Below are positions 53,413 through 64,000 of a stretch of 64,000 nt of DNA, one piece after another. The notes under the pieces are model-generated. The model saw nothing but the letters and a program-made list of their open reading frames with translations. It was not told where the DNA came from and did no database searches. Within the stretch, counting starts at the first letter, position 1. Each line of letters begins with the position of its first letter. The stretch comes from Brachypodius melanocephalos. Its lineage: Eukaryota > Chordata > Aves > Passeriformes > Pycnonotidae. A program made the translations under genes and the position numbers. The stretch spans positions 684,896 through 748,895 of the forward strand of contig VZSR01000170.1 of NCBI GenBank assembly GCA_013398615.1. Direction: 5' to 3'.

Positions 53413-56400
53413 ACTATTTCTCATTCAAAGCTTTCTGAAACTCCTATTACTGACCTATCAAAACTCTCACTTCAGTCTTAGCTTTGTGCAAGCAAAGTCC
53501 TTGTAATTTCTTTAAGCACTTGCCCTGAAAAGCATGGGGCAGGTAGCGGGGACCAGTGAGGTGTGCCAGCATGGTGTCACCAAGCAAAGATGCTGTAACA
53601 CAGACATCTCCTTCCCTGTGTGTGAATGAAAACACAAACAGCTGTGATCTCTACACTACAAACAAAGTCTCTCCAAGTGTTGAAACAAGTTGTGGAAAGG
53701 GAGAGAAAGACTGAGAAAAAACCCATCTGCAGACAAGTCTCTTGGTTATGCTACCACAGTGAAACCATGCCAGAAGCTGAGAAATGTCTAATGCCTTGTG
53801 TGGATTGACTCAAGTTTCCATTTATGATAGGCTGCTGCCTACAATCTAAGCACAGACAGACTTTGTAAGAGGAGAACTAACAAGAAATGCAAGAAAGGCA
53901 AAGATTAAAGGGCTGATCAAAGGATCCCAAGTGCAGGATTCTAAAGGAATCTCAACATCTGGTTTCAGACTGTGCTCATCTTCCCAAAGCTAAGCTTGGC
54001 TTAAGTATGAGTATTAAACTACTATCAGGATAACAGGCTGAGGAAAAGTACAAGGAATTTAAAAACTGTGTGAAGGGTGAAAGACAACCAAAGAGCGTCA
54101 ATAAGACGAACACATGTGCAGGAAGATGAAGAGAAAGAACTGTAAAACCAAGGTATGCCTTCCTTGCAGCACAGGCATGCAACACCTGTTTACAGCTAGT
54201 TACACCATTTGGAGCACATATCTCTCTTATTGCTTCAGATCTCTTTTTTTCCCCTGATACCTTCAACCATTTTGCTTCTAAATAATCTTCACATTGTTGA
54301 AGATGCTCCTGTATTGCTCCAGTTTTTACTGTCTGTGGACTCCTGAAGGTTAGTCATGCAGCAAGACTGTAGGTCATGATAAAAGGTATATCAGGATGGA
54401 CTTCAACAGCCTTATCTGTATTTTCTCTTCTCATGTACTGTTTCATGAAGTGAACAGTATATGATGTGAGAGACATTGTGGTAATGAAAGTGGAGACAGG
54501 AAATTATTTTAGTGGACGGGACTTGTCAACAATCTGTCCATAAAAAGGAAAAATTTGTAAATACTGTAGCTTCATTAAAGCTTTTATTGACATGAATGTG
54601 CCTCATTTATTTGGAAATATTCAGGCTGGAACATCCTTCAATTATTTGTACTTTGAAGGCAGCCTTTGTATCAGCTGTATTCTAAAGATATATTTTCTAG
54701 AGAGAGTCCCAGATGAAAGGACTGATTGCCATTTTGGGGACATTTTTGTACATACTCCCTAAATGCACACATATACAGCATATATAGACCATAACATAAA
54801 ATATATATCTGCTATCTGAAGATTGTTCCAGGATCTCTCTAGCTGCACCTTTCTTTTACCATTATTTCCCTTTTAGCCAACAGGAATGAATGACTGTTAT
54901 TTCTGTTTTCTGCAAGGGCCTGTCATCCATCTTTGTTATTAAAAATTCAGCCACAATAACAGCAACAAATTTAGCCAAACAACTGCTCTGTAAGTTTTCA
55001 AATAAAAATGGAACGCAGATGACTGGTTACCCTGGGAAGTGGTTCTTAGTTGTCAAGTAGGGAATAATCTTTAGAGAGGCCTGTAGATTAGGAGGGGTCC
55101 CAGCTATCTGGCTATCTTCAGTGCAATTCTGAAGTGTCAAAACTTTACTCATCATTGTAAGGATATGCTAGTTTGATACAATGTTTATAGGATGCTGCAA
55201 CACACCTCAGTGAAATGATCTCTTGGATACCCTCTCTCTCTGCTGCTGTGTAAACCAAAAGGTGTCCCAGAAATTGCAGTGCAGCAGAGCATATTTCCTT
55301 TCCTGAAAAACCCATTATAGGCTGGTCCTTTGACTGCAATGTCCTCCAAGCCTTAGCATAAGGTTCATAGCACAGAGCCTCTCTTCACTCCCCCTTCCTC
55401 CCCTCAAACTCTGACCAGGTCATGCTTACAGTGGATGGTTACCGTTTATCACTGACTGTCAGAAAAACCCAAATTGCCAGACTTCTGCAGAAATGCAAAA
55501 CTGGCTGTAGGACAACATTGCCTCTGCAGCTGTTAGGGCTTTTTGTTTGCTGAGTATTAAGAGGAGATGAGTTCTGCTCCACTGGCATTTGGAAGCAATT
55601 CCCTCTCTGGCCTGTACCAATTAAGTATCTATCTGGCAACATGATGTTGCAAGTTTATGACATGCAAAGGGGAAAGGTATTCCCTTCTCTGGGAAAGGTA
55701 CGAGTCTTTTTCAAGGTGAAAAAGTAGATCGCTAAAATGAATGCAAACTTTAAATGTTTGTGGTATCTGAAAATGCTGCACAGGTACATGTTAAGAAATT
55801 ATCTGTGATTTGAAAACTGACAGGGCTTTGTAGATGGTCTTAAATCAGGCTATTAGCAAACTCAAAAGCAACACAAATTTTGCCCAAATATTCACAAAGA
55901 ACAGAAGCATGTTCCAAAAAGAGTAAACAATTTTGCTTTGTTGTTGAACTCACAGAAAGCATTTTCTTAACTGGTAAGATTTTAAATACATCTGAAAAAA
56001 GAACCTCTAAAGATTCTGACTGGGCAATCCACTAAGAATAGCATGAAAGTATAGCTTCAACAATACAGTAGCATCTGAAGCTGCTGAATTTCAGTTTTAT
56101 AAAAGAAGTGCAATTAAGGCAGAAAATGCTTGAAATTTCTTTCCACATCTTCCTTTCCATTCTCCACTCCTGGTGCACTTTTACAAATCTCTTACAATGT
56201 ATTACTAGTTTCTTCTGCCCACGTGTGTAGGGTTGCCCCATACACCTCTGAGGGTCCAGCCCTTGCAGAGAAATGGCTTATTAATTAGCGAGATGGCTCT
56301 TCAGGTGTGTTTTGTAAAAGCAAAAAGTTAAATAAATGAAAATACTAAACATTACAGAAACAAAAGATAAAGCTGGGCACAGGTGTCAGGGAAACCTCTG

Positions 56401-57407
56401 GCACCTGGCTAAGACACCCCAAAAAGCCTTTGAGTTCCTTTGTGCCTTTTCTTAAATACTTAATGTTTGAGGGTGGTTCTACTGGCAAGCTGCCAGTAGA
56501 AACAGGTACCGGCTTTGACAAATAGTGGCAGGATCCAACTGATGCTTCTCCCTTGGCACTGAGCCAATTGCTGTGAGAACGGAAGAGAAAATTCTAGGTA
56601 AACTTCCTAAAATGTCTACAGGTAAATTGAAAACCCTTTCCTCATATAGGAATGCCCACTGGGGTGTGGGGTGAATACCAACACACGTGCACAGTTTCTC
56701 TCTAGTGTCATCCTGTAGCTTGGTGGATTTGTCCAGTAATTATCATTACAAATATATTTGATAGATTTTATTGTGATAATCTGCTGCCATGAAGAAAATA
56801 ACTCTCAGAGGATTTTCCCTTCACTCATTCCTATTCCAGGTCCCTGCCCATTGTATGCAAGTTAGTATTTACAGTGATAAGATGTCAGCAATCTGTTAAG
56901 TACCTAAATAGTGGGTTTACGTATAATGGCTACAGGTTACATAATTAAAGCATCATATTTAATTTGCTTGCTAATTTTCAAAAAAAAACTCAGGAAAGAA
57001 AGGATAAATAACTGTGGAATGTTATTGATTTGAACAAATTTTTCCTAAAAATATTATATATGCCTCCAGAGTCAAAATATAGAAATGAGTAATAACCCTC
57101 TATTTACTTTCGATCTCATGTCTAATGCTTCTTTTTTTTCATATTAATAGGAATTATACTGTTGAAAATCAGCTAGTCTTTAGTATCGCTGATTTTTCAA
57201 GTTGCCCCACAAAGCTCTTTAATAAAAAAGGCTCAAAGACTAAAAGATGTATTTTTAAGCTGTTTATGTCAGATGGCTAGCTGGTCACAGCATAAGGGTA
57301 ATTTCCTTAAATGTGGTACAAAAACAAGCTGTGGGGATTCTAACTGTTGACAACAGGAAAAGTTTGGCTTCTGAGGTTGGCCAGGATGATTCCAACAGTC
57401 CCCCTAT

Positions 57408-57435
57408 AATGAGTCTCATACAATGAGTCTCATAC
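57408..57435 (+). repeat. Perfect tandem duplication of a 14-bp unit
   Basis: AATGAGTCTCATAC occurs at 57408-57421 and again at 57422-57435, followed by another AAT. Each unit contains the near-palindrome ATGAGTCTCAT. Confidence 0.88.
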
Positions 57436-58431
57436 AATAGCACCATCAAAAAAATTTTACCTTTAATATTTCAAGGCCAGGGTACAAATCAATCTGCATG
57501 GGGTGCCTGAAATTCTTGAGAAATTTAAATTCTCTCTGTAAGGCTGATTCTTTACTTGGCCATACACTGATCTCCCCTTTATCATAGCTCCAGGACAAAC
57601 ACTGCAATTTTTACCATAATATTTTCTGAAGCAATGTGTAGCTGATAGTCAATATTGACTCATGTGGTAAAAAGATACCAAAGTACAAATAGTTACAGGA
57701 AAAGCAAAAGCAGAAATTAAGAGCTGCCTCTGTAAGTGAGATACTCTGTTTTATTGAAAATTAATGCTATAATCAGGAAGACTCCAAGTTTAGGAGATTA
57801 TAACAATGTATGGGAAAACAATATGGATACCTTAAAATTAAATTACCACACCTTAGCTACATTTCTTAGCTGAGTTTTATTTTGATAATCAGTATCTCCC
57901 TGATCCCTGCAAATGTTATGCTATGCAACATAAAAGGGAGATATGATCTCTGTCCAAAAAAATAAAAGTCTGAAGGAAGATGATTTAAACCATCCTCTTT
58001 GGGTAGAAAATACATAAGGTTTTCAGACACTGCAGTTTTTAACATAACATTTAATCGATTGCAAAGCTGCGTGCTTCCATATGTAAGTCTCAGCAATGGG
58101 CAGGAATCCTCAAATATGCCTTTAGATATATAAAACCAGCATACATCAACATTCTTCACCGCTTTAACTTCCCACTTGAGTAGTCAAGTGGCTCTCAGAG
58201 TATCTGCACCTGCTGTTATTTACTACTGCCTACTTCATTTTCTCCTATTTCAATTCTGGACAGGGAAATAATTTGTCCTTGATGAGCACACTGGTACAAA
58301 ATCTCAGGGCTGATGTTCACAACCTAATGGCAGCAGTGTAACAAATTACCAAGTGGCTGCAACTCATCAAGCATGGGCTGCCCAACTACGGTGTAGTACA
58401 ACTTAGTTTCAAGCATCAATGAGGGATGGCT

Positions 58432-58445
58432 ATGCTAATTTGCAT
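58432..58445. promoter_or_regulatory. POU/octamer-type motif (ATGCTAATTTGCAT)
   Basis: The 14-mer contains a perfect octamer ATTTGCAT (58438-58445, reverse of ATGCAAAT) and ATGC/GCAT half-sites facing each other around TAATTT. POU-family factors bind such sites. The surrounding 58430-58620 is TAAT-rich. Single motif matches are common by chance. Confidence 0.25.
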
Positions 58446-60213
58446 TTCCTTACAGTAGGGCAAGTGAAGAATGTACATGCAATCAATTAACAACAGCAAC
58501 TGTGCCTCAGCTAATGGGGACAACCTATTAAGCTGACATAATCTATTGTGCATGTGAGCCTTTAATGAAAAGTGGCCCACCTAAAGAGGCTTTCTCCTAA
58601 GCATTTCTCATGTTGCCTCTTTGTTTTGTGTCATGGATTAGCCAAGGAAGCTACCAGCAGTCTCATCACACTTCTGCCCTTCCTCAATAATCCAAAGTAC
58701 TGAAGTCTCTTCAAAAACCCAGTCTGTGATTTTTTTATCTCCTTCCCACAGTTTTTTAACAGCTAAAAGAAAGTATGATCAGTCTCATGCATTTGTAAAC
58801 ACAGCTCAAAGCCTCTGCAAAGTAGAGCCTGCTTTAAAGAGAGATCCTGTAATGAATTTCTACCCCAAAACCAGGATAACTGAAAAACCCCAACGTTCTT
58901 ACATGTTAAACAGATTCCCATCCATGTATTTTTCAAAAACACAGCATATAAACATCCTGTACGTTCTGTAGACATTTCAGCAGGTCCCCATATTCTTTAG
59001 AACAATATTCTCAGTTTAACACTAGGAATTACAGACCATCAGCAATATTTCATACTGCAAAGAGAGAACCTGCTTCTAGAACTGAGCATCTGTAAAACAC
59101 TTGCATGTAGCACCCTTGCTGATACCAGATATTGAAGATCAAAGATTGGACAAGCATAACTCATGTCCTTTACAAACCCTTTAAAATATAGGTTATAGCA
59201 AAGATCCCTTTGACTGTTCTCAAATACAGACAGTCCTAGACAGATAGACCTGTCAAGCAATTAATGCTTTTACCAAACTTCTGAATTTTATTCAGGAGGC
59301 TAAGGCAGATCATTGGAAATGTGCAGTTCAATTGTAAAACTGAAATTGCTTCATGTTAGTCTTCCTCATGCTTAACTCCTCCTTAAGGATATACGTGGCT
59401 CTTCCACCACCGATGTTTTGCTATAGATTTCAGTCCAGTATTTTGAGTACTCTATTTCTATCCAAAGATGATCATAAATTGCATTTATACTAACACATGG
59501 TAAATCTTTGAAAAGAAGAAGAATTTGAATGGTCAGGGAGATGGGACAGTCAAGGCTGGAAATATTAACTTGCTCTATAAGGAACCTAGTACTTTGCAGA
59601 AGCAAATCCAGTGTTTCTGTATTTTCACTGCTAAGAGGGTGGAAAAGATTTATACCGCATTGCATCAAATGCCCTGGTAAAATATTAATATAATGAGGAA
59701 CAATTAATTTGAAATCAAAATACCTTGCTGCAACTACATATAGTCATACTTTTATTAGTGTAGCTGATAATCAGAACTTGACCCTTTCAACTTCTGAATT
59801 CACCTGATGCCAGATGCACCATGAAGTTTTCCAATTAAAAGCCAGTGTGATTCTTCCTGGAATGATATTATGCCCCTGACTTCCTGTTTTCCTTAAAACC
59901 ATGTTAAAGTTAATGCAGCTCATTACTAATGATATAGTCCAAAAAACACCAAATTGAGTAAAACACATACTCATAACTGTATTTTTAAAAAGTAATTAAG
60001 TCAATGCCCTCAAAATTTGTTTGCAGAAATCATAGGTTACTATTCCACCAAGTGTTTCAGTTTCTATCAACACATTCAGCAATTTTGGTAACATTTTTGG
60101 CCTTTCCTAAGCAACATTTTGGGCATAAGAACATCATAAAAACAACAGTAACAACTGAATTATCATTCTGGAGTGATTGAATTAAATCATAGCAGAATTG
60201 GAAAAATACTTAC

Positions 60214-60321
60214 GCTCCACAAAGTAAGAGCTGGCATCAATCTTCCAGATAATTTGACCACGGTGAGAGCCATTGACGCCACGGTTCTTGTAGTCCAAAA
60301 AGTTTTCTGACAAAACCTCAT
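60214..60321 (-). CDS. HECW2: HECW2 internal coding exon (HECW_N domain, middle part)
   Basis: This internal exon belongs to HECW2 (NEDL2), a NEDD4-family HECT E3 ubiquitin ligase that transfers ubiquitin from E2 to substrate lysines (p73 is a known partner). On the minus strand an acceptor with a pyrimidine tract (TTTATAG, AG at 60322-60323) precedes ATGAGG, and the exon ends GTGGAGC followed by donor GTAAGT (60208-60213). It is 108 nt with phase 1 at both ends, giving 35 whole codons with no stop: EVLSENFLDY-KNRGVNGSHR-GQIIWKIDAS-SYFVE. Features KNRGVNGS and GQIIWKID match vertebrate HECW2 as I recall it; the paralogue HECW1 has KNRGVTGT and GQIVWRIE here, which separates the two. The ATG at the exon start is out of phase with this frame (its first two bases finish a split Asp codon) and is not a start codon. 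The piece lies in the N-terminal HECW_N domain before C2. No anomaly is seen. Identity rests on memory of the family, not a search. Confidence 0.96.
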
Positions 60322-63300
60322 CTATAAACAAAGAAGACTGGTCTCAGTAAGTGCTTGCTATGACAACATGCACAGCAGAGAGTCAGGATAAAAATATGCC
60401 TTAAGCTTGACAGAACACACTAGAGCTACTAGAGAGCTTGGCATCATATGTTGAGAAATCAGATTTATCATTCATTTATACTACTTAAAAGTTCAGCCAA
60501 AGCGGCTGAAGCAGCAACCCAGGATGGGCTGGGCCATGGCCTCATTGCTCCAGCTTCAGTGGGATGAAATGGATTTCACACCTGTGCTCTAACACAGCCA
60601 AAAGTCACAATCTCTACCTGCAGAGACCAGCCAGCAGCCTCCTGGGCTTTTCCTTTTAGCAATAACAACAGTTTTAATTTTAACAGAGATTTGTACGAAT
60701 GTGCTTTAACTGACTCAGCCTTGCTTGCTTTGGAAGAAGTCCTGGGTGGGTGCTGAGACTCAGTTCTGAAGACAATTATGTTAACTATCAGTTGCATTAA
60801 AAATGAGAAAAAATGTGAACCACTCAATCTGAAATTAAAGTACTTCAGTTGTAAACACTCTGAAGAATTTCAAGAAAAAAACAAAGATAATGCCATACAA
60901 CAACGGACACTGCCTGAGGACACAGGGATGGTGTGACCAACTGCAGAACAGAAGAGGCAGCCCAACAAAGTTGAGAAACTCAAAGACTATCATAATAGTT
61001 TAATAACACAGACTAAATTGAAGGAAACTACACTTTCACTGAAAGAAGAAAGCAGAAAACAGATGCCAGTATTGTCCCATTGGCTTTATATAGTCATGCT
61101 TTTAAAGGGGGAAGGTGAGTGAGTACCAGCACTGAACTCTTTGGTGTCACTCTCCTGAGGGATTACAACAGAAATCCTTCTAATGAGGTGATTAATAATT
61201 GCAGTGGATAATTATAAATAGCAATGCTATCTACAATAAATTTTCCCCTTGCTGACTTGCTAATTGTCAGGAATTATTTCACCAGCTGTGTTTCATGGTC
61301 TGTTTTGAAGTGCATCTGTGCTCCAATTGCAAAATCCTCTGGTATGATTTCTGCTCTCGCTTTGTACTTTATAGTTGGTTTTGTCTCCTTTTGAATTACA
61401 AATTATAATTATCTAAATAAAGCAGGTAAGTATACAACTGTTACTCTCAGAACACTGGTTTACTTATGAATACCTTTAGTAAAGGACCGTCCTGGATACA
61501 AATTATTAAGGATCATGCACATCATTCTGTGAAAGTAGGAACATTATATACTTGCAAGAAGATTTAAACCTGTCCCTTTTGCTTTGGCAAGGAAAACACT
61601 TTATACTTAAAGGTGAGCAATACTGAAATGTTGCACTGAGCTAGAGCCTAGGAACTCTGCCTGCCTCTCATTGTGATGAGGCAGAGAGAGTATCTCTGAG
61701 CTCTGGCATGCTGCTCACTGGCTTCATTACTTGTGATGTTTGTTTGTCATATTTAGTCTCTGTAAGCTGCTGGAGATGCTCCAACAGCTGCCATGTTATG
61801 ATGATGCATGGGTGATTACTGTCCCTCAAGATACACTGTTTATAAAATACCATGCTATCTTAAGGAGGCTTAGCTGAGCTGGACTGGATGGTCTTGCTTA
61901 AGAAACTGCTGGTATTTTAGGCCAGAGTTTAGTGGCACAGGAGACCCCAGAATCAGCTTTAAAATACTGTGTTCATAGGCAGTATTTGTGAGGACCAGCT
62001 GGCACTTCCACTGCTGCTGCTTCCCGCAGCTGGCACAAAGGCAGTGTGAACTCTGCCACATACAACCCCTCTGATTTGACAGACATTGACATATGCCCAT
62101 ACCCAAACTAAATCACATCCCTATGGCAAACTGAGACAATGGAAATGACTCCAGAAAATCCTTTCCTCTATTTTGCTGAAAAAGTGTATGAAGCCTAGAA
62201 AACCAGGCTGAGAAGAAGGGACACTACCCATCTTCATGTCCAAGATAGAAGACCACGGGAAGGGAAGGACAAGCAAGCCAGTCTATGGTTACAGCTGACA
62301 GGTGAGACCACAGGAAATCTGGAACAAGCTGCTCCCACTGAGTAACACCTGCACACTGCCTCCTGCCATGGAGGCAAGAGACAGGGGCATGTGGGAAGCA
62401 TCCAGAGAAAAGCAGGTCCCCAAGGAAGGGATACATACAGGGAGCTAGTCGTGCACACAGTTTACGGACAGTAGCCACTGACGGAATACAGGCTCAGGCA
62501 TCAGAAAAGATAATTTAATATGAGCTTATGGAGCTCTACAATATGCAGAGCACTTGAATAGCAGCAGTGAAGCCTTTAAGTATAAAGCCAATGTGTATAC
62601 AAAATGTATTTACAAATCTCATGATTTAGAAATCTAGTATGTAGGTTGTTCTCATAGTCAGTTTTAACCCTGTCTGTCTCTTTTGAAAGAAGTAACTCCC
62701 TAATTACAAGGAAATAAAAATAATTTTCAGTCTAGTAGAAATTTATGTTCATTGGGATTTTTAAGCCAGAAAAATTTTACTTCTAGAAGAATATGTCCAA
62801 AAGGGAAGTCTTGCTCTTTCAGTTTTTGAAGGTATATATTTTTGGAAGGTAAAAGATAAGAAAGAAATATCCTCTGGCAAGTTAAAAATAGCAGTAATTG
62901 AAGCTTGTCAGGAGGCTGGAATGCATGAATATGCCTGGTCAACCTGTTTTAATTGGCAAGTAACACTATTCCAGGCATGCTATTCCCTGAACATGCACAT
63001 TATGTATGTAGCACATGGACAAAGAAAATTGTGCATGTGATATACAATGCTGTTTACCACAGTACGTACATACATACATATGTATGTACATGTATTTATC
63101 AACATTCGTGCCATAGATAAGCAAATAGATGGTATGGTATGCTAAGGAGAAAGAGTATGCACAAAGGCAAAAAAATAGTATTTCCTGTTTCTATTGAGAA
63201 TCCCCATAACAAAGGAACTGACCTTTAAATCATGTTGCATCTTAATTCCCAAAGGTAAATGGTGAAATTCTTCGTTTCACCTCCGCACAAAATGAAGAGC

Positions 63301-64000
63301 AGAGTTAATGCTGTTCCCTTTCATATACTTCAGGCAGCAGCTAATGCCTTCTGACATTTTTCCAATGAAGCATTGTAATGCATCTCCCTCCCACTATTTT
63401 TGAAATGCGATTAACCTTTAAACTAGCTATCTGCTTCCTCTGCATAGCTTGGGTTTGGCCCTGCTTGGCCAAAAAGCAAATACTTTGCAAACGCTCTCAG
63501 GTCTGTGGCTTCATTTCCCTGGGCAGCAGACAGGTTACTAATTAAGGATTAAAATGGGGCAGTATTTGGGGTGTGCTGCACTTTGACCATCATTAGTTGC
63601 TCCTGGAGCTAGAGCTGGGGATGGTGAGGGTGTCTAAGAAGGGGAGCCAGCAGATTGATTGTTCTTAGACTCCTTGCCCTTGGGCTTGCAGAAGTCCCAG
63701 CTGCCTCTTGCTTGAGAGAGGAGGTGGCTGCAGATCTACAAGACTTTGCTGGGACAGGAGCAGCAGCTCCCACAGACCTCCCATAGGCCCTAGAGGAAAT
63801 GGGGACGGTGATGCACAAGCAGGAACCAGGCAGCCCCGATCCAAATAGCAGCCAGAGGGACCAAGGCATGCCAGCAGCAAACGAGAGCAAGTGCTTTGGG
63901 AGCCAGCAGCAGTCTGATGGACTGCTTCTCCTCACCAAACCAGACACCACCAAGCACAGCCTTTTACTGCTAAAAATATTTTGTGCTGTCACTTCCATAC
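60322..64000 (-). other. HECW2: HECW2 intron upstream of exon 60214-60321 (partial, phase 1)
   Basis: This is the 3' part of the intron that precedes exon 60214-60321, ending at acceptor TTTGTTTATAG. The preceding coding exon should carry the first half of HECW_N, with a DWIG-type motif, and end one base into an Asp codon. No such sequence is seen up to 64000. The segment contains TAAT-rich stretches near 61180-61430 and 63290-63560, a small TACA/TGTA microsatellite at 63063-63094, and a somewhat GC-richer block at 63600-63960 without CpG clustering. No promoter or CpG island is visible. Confidence 0.88.
63063..63094. repeat. TACA/TGTA microsatellite with an 18-bp palindrome
   Basis: A short TACA repeat runs into its complement TGTA. 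TACATACATATGTATGTA (63071-63088) is a perfect palindrome. Confidence 0.75.

Larger units (their letters stand above)
30353..60213 (-). other. HECW2: HECW2 intron between the two visible exons (29,861 bp, phase 1)
   Basis: The intron runs from donor GTAAGT (60208-60213) to acceptor TTTTCCCAG (AG at 30353-30354) on the minus strand. Both ends are canonical GT-AG and the phase is 1. It contains an LTR, a MIR-like SINE, low-complexity tracts, two small tandem duplications and one candidate alternative exon, each listed separately. Outside those, long stretches such as 34650-36100, 36470-43520, 45130-53340 and 53420-57400 show no recognisable gene or repeat by eye. The open reading frames there (up to 170 codons at 31801-32313) lack splice context or family resemblance and are about what chance would give. 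Confidence 0.93.

Noticed and set aside
63609..63998. 129-codon open frame at the right end, minus strand
   Set aside because: Low-complexity Ser/Leu/Ala-rich product in a locally GC-rich block. It does not match the expected upstream HECW2 exon with its DWIG-type motif.

Overview
This window looks like AT-rich, CpG-poor nuclear DNA from a bird. Two kinds of evidence support that. First, there are CR1 LINE pieces, including one that ends in the avian-style tail of ATTCTATG-type octamers (19856-19882). Second, there are two long terminal repeats of the kind common in bird genomes, with TG...CA ends, an AGTATATAAA TATA box and, in one copy, an (ATT/ATC)n stretch. No bacterial or phage gene organisation, CRISPR array or convincing RNA gene was found.

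The only protein-coding gene I can support is HECW2 (NEDL2), a C2-WW-HECT E3 ubiquitin ligase of the NEDD4 family, on the minus strand. Two consecutive internal coding exons are present: 60214-60321 (108 nt) and 30258-30352 (95 nt). They are joined by a phase-1 intron of 29,861 bp. Both have consensus acceptors and donors, and their translations join without a break across a split proline codon. Together they encode the C-terminal half of the N-terminal HECW_N domain, just before the C2 domain. The exon upstream (above 64000) and the exon downstream (below 1) were not found, so the whole window is internal to HECW2 and more than 99% of it is intron.

Layout, left to right. 1-30257 is the intron after the second exon. 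It holds a short TAATAGATG tandem array (3551-3636), a 12-bp perfect hairpin (5407-5438), two related ~95-bp copies of an unnamed repeat (8499-8592 and 9627-9722), a 100-N assembly gap (14083-14182) next to a minus-strand CR1 piece (to ~14615), a solo LTR (19143-19740) followed by a CR1 3' tail, and an A-rich tract (29262-29380). 30353-60213 is the large intron between the two exons. It holds an open segment that could be an alternative last exon (31370-31509), a solo LTR with a perfect 5-bp target-site duplication (34059-34644), a MIR-like SINE (~44995-45125), ATTT-rich low complexity (43528-43634), a perfect 32-bp tandem duplication (53349-53412) and a 14-bp one (57408-57435). 60322-64000 is the 3' part of the next upstream intron.

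I did not find a new biological system. The most useful leads are the frame-compatible candidate alternative terminal exon of HECW2, the LTR with intact TATA box lying antisense inside the gene, a hairpin directly beside the assembly gap, and a few intronic stretches that read like conserved non-coding elements. Family assignments come from recognition by eye; no database search or alignment was run.
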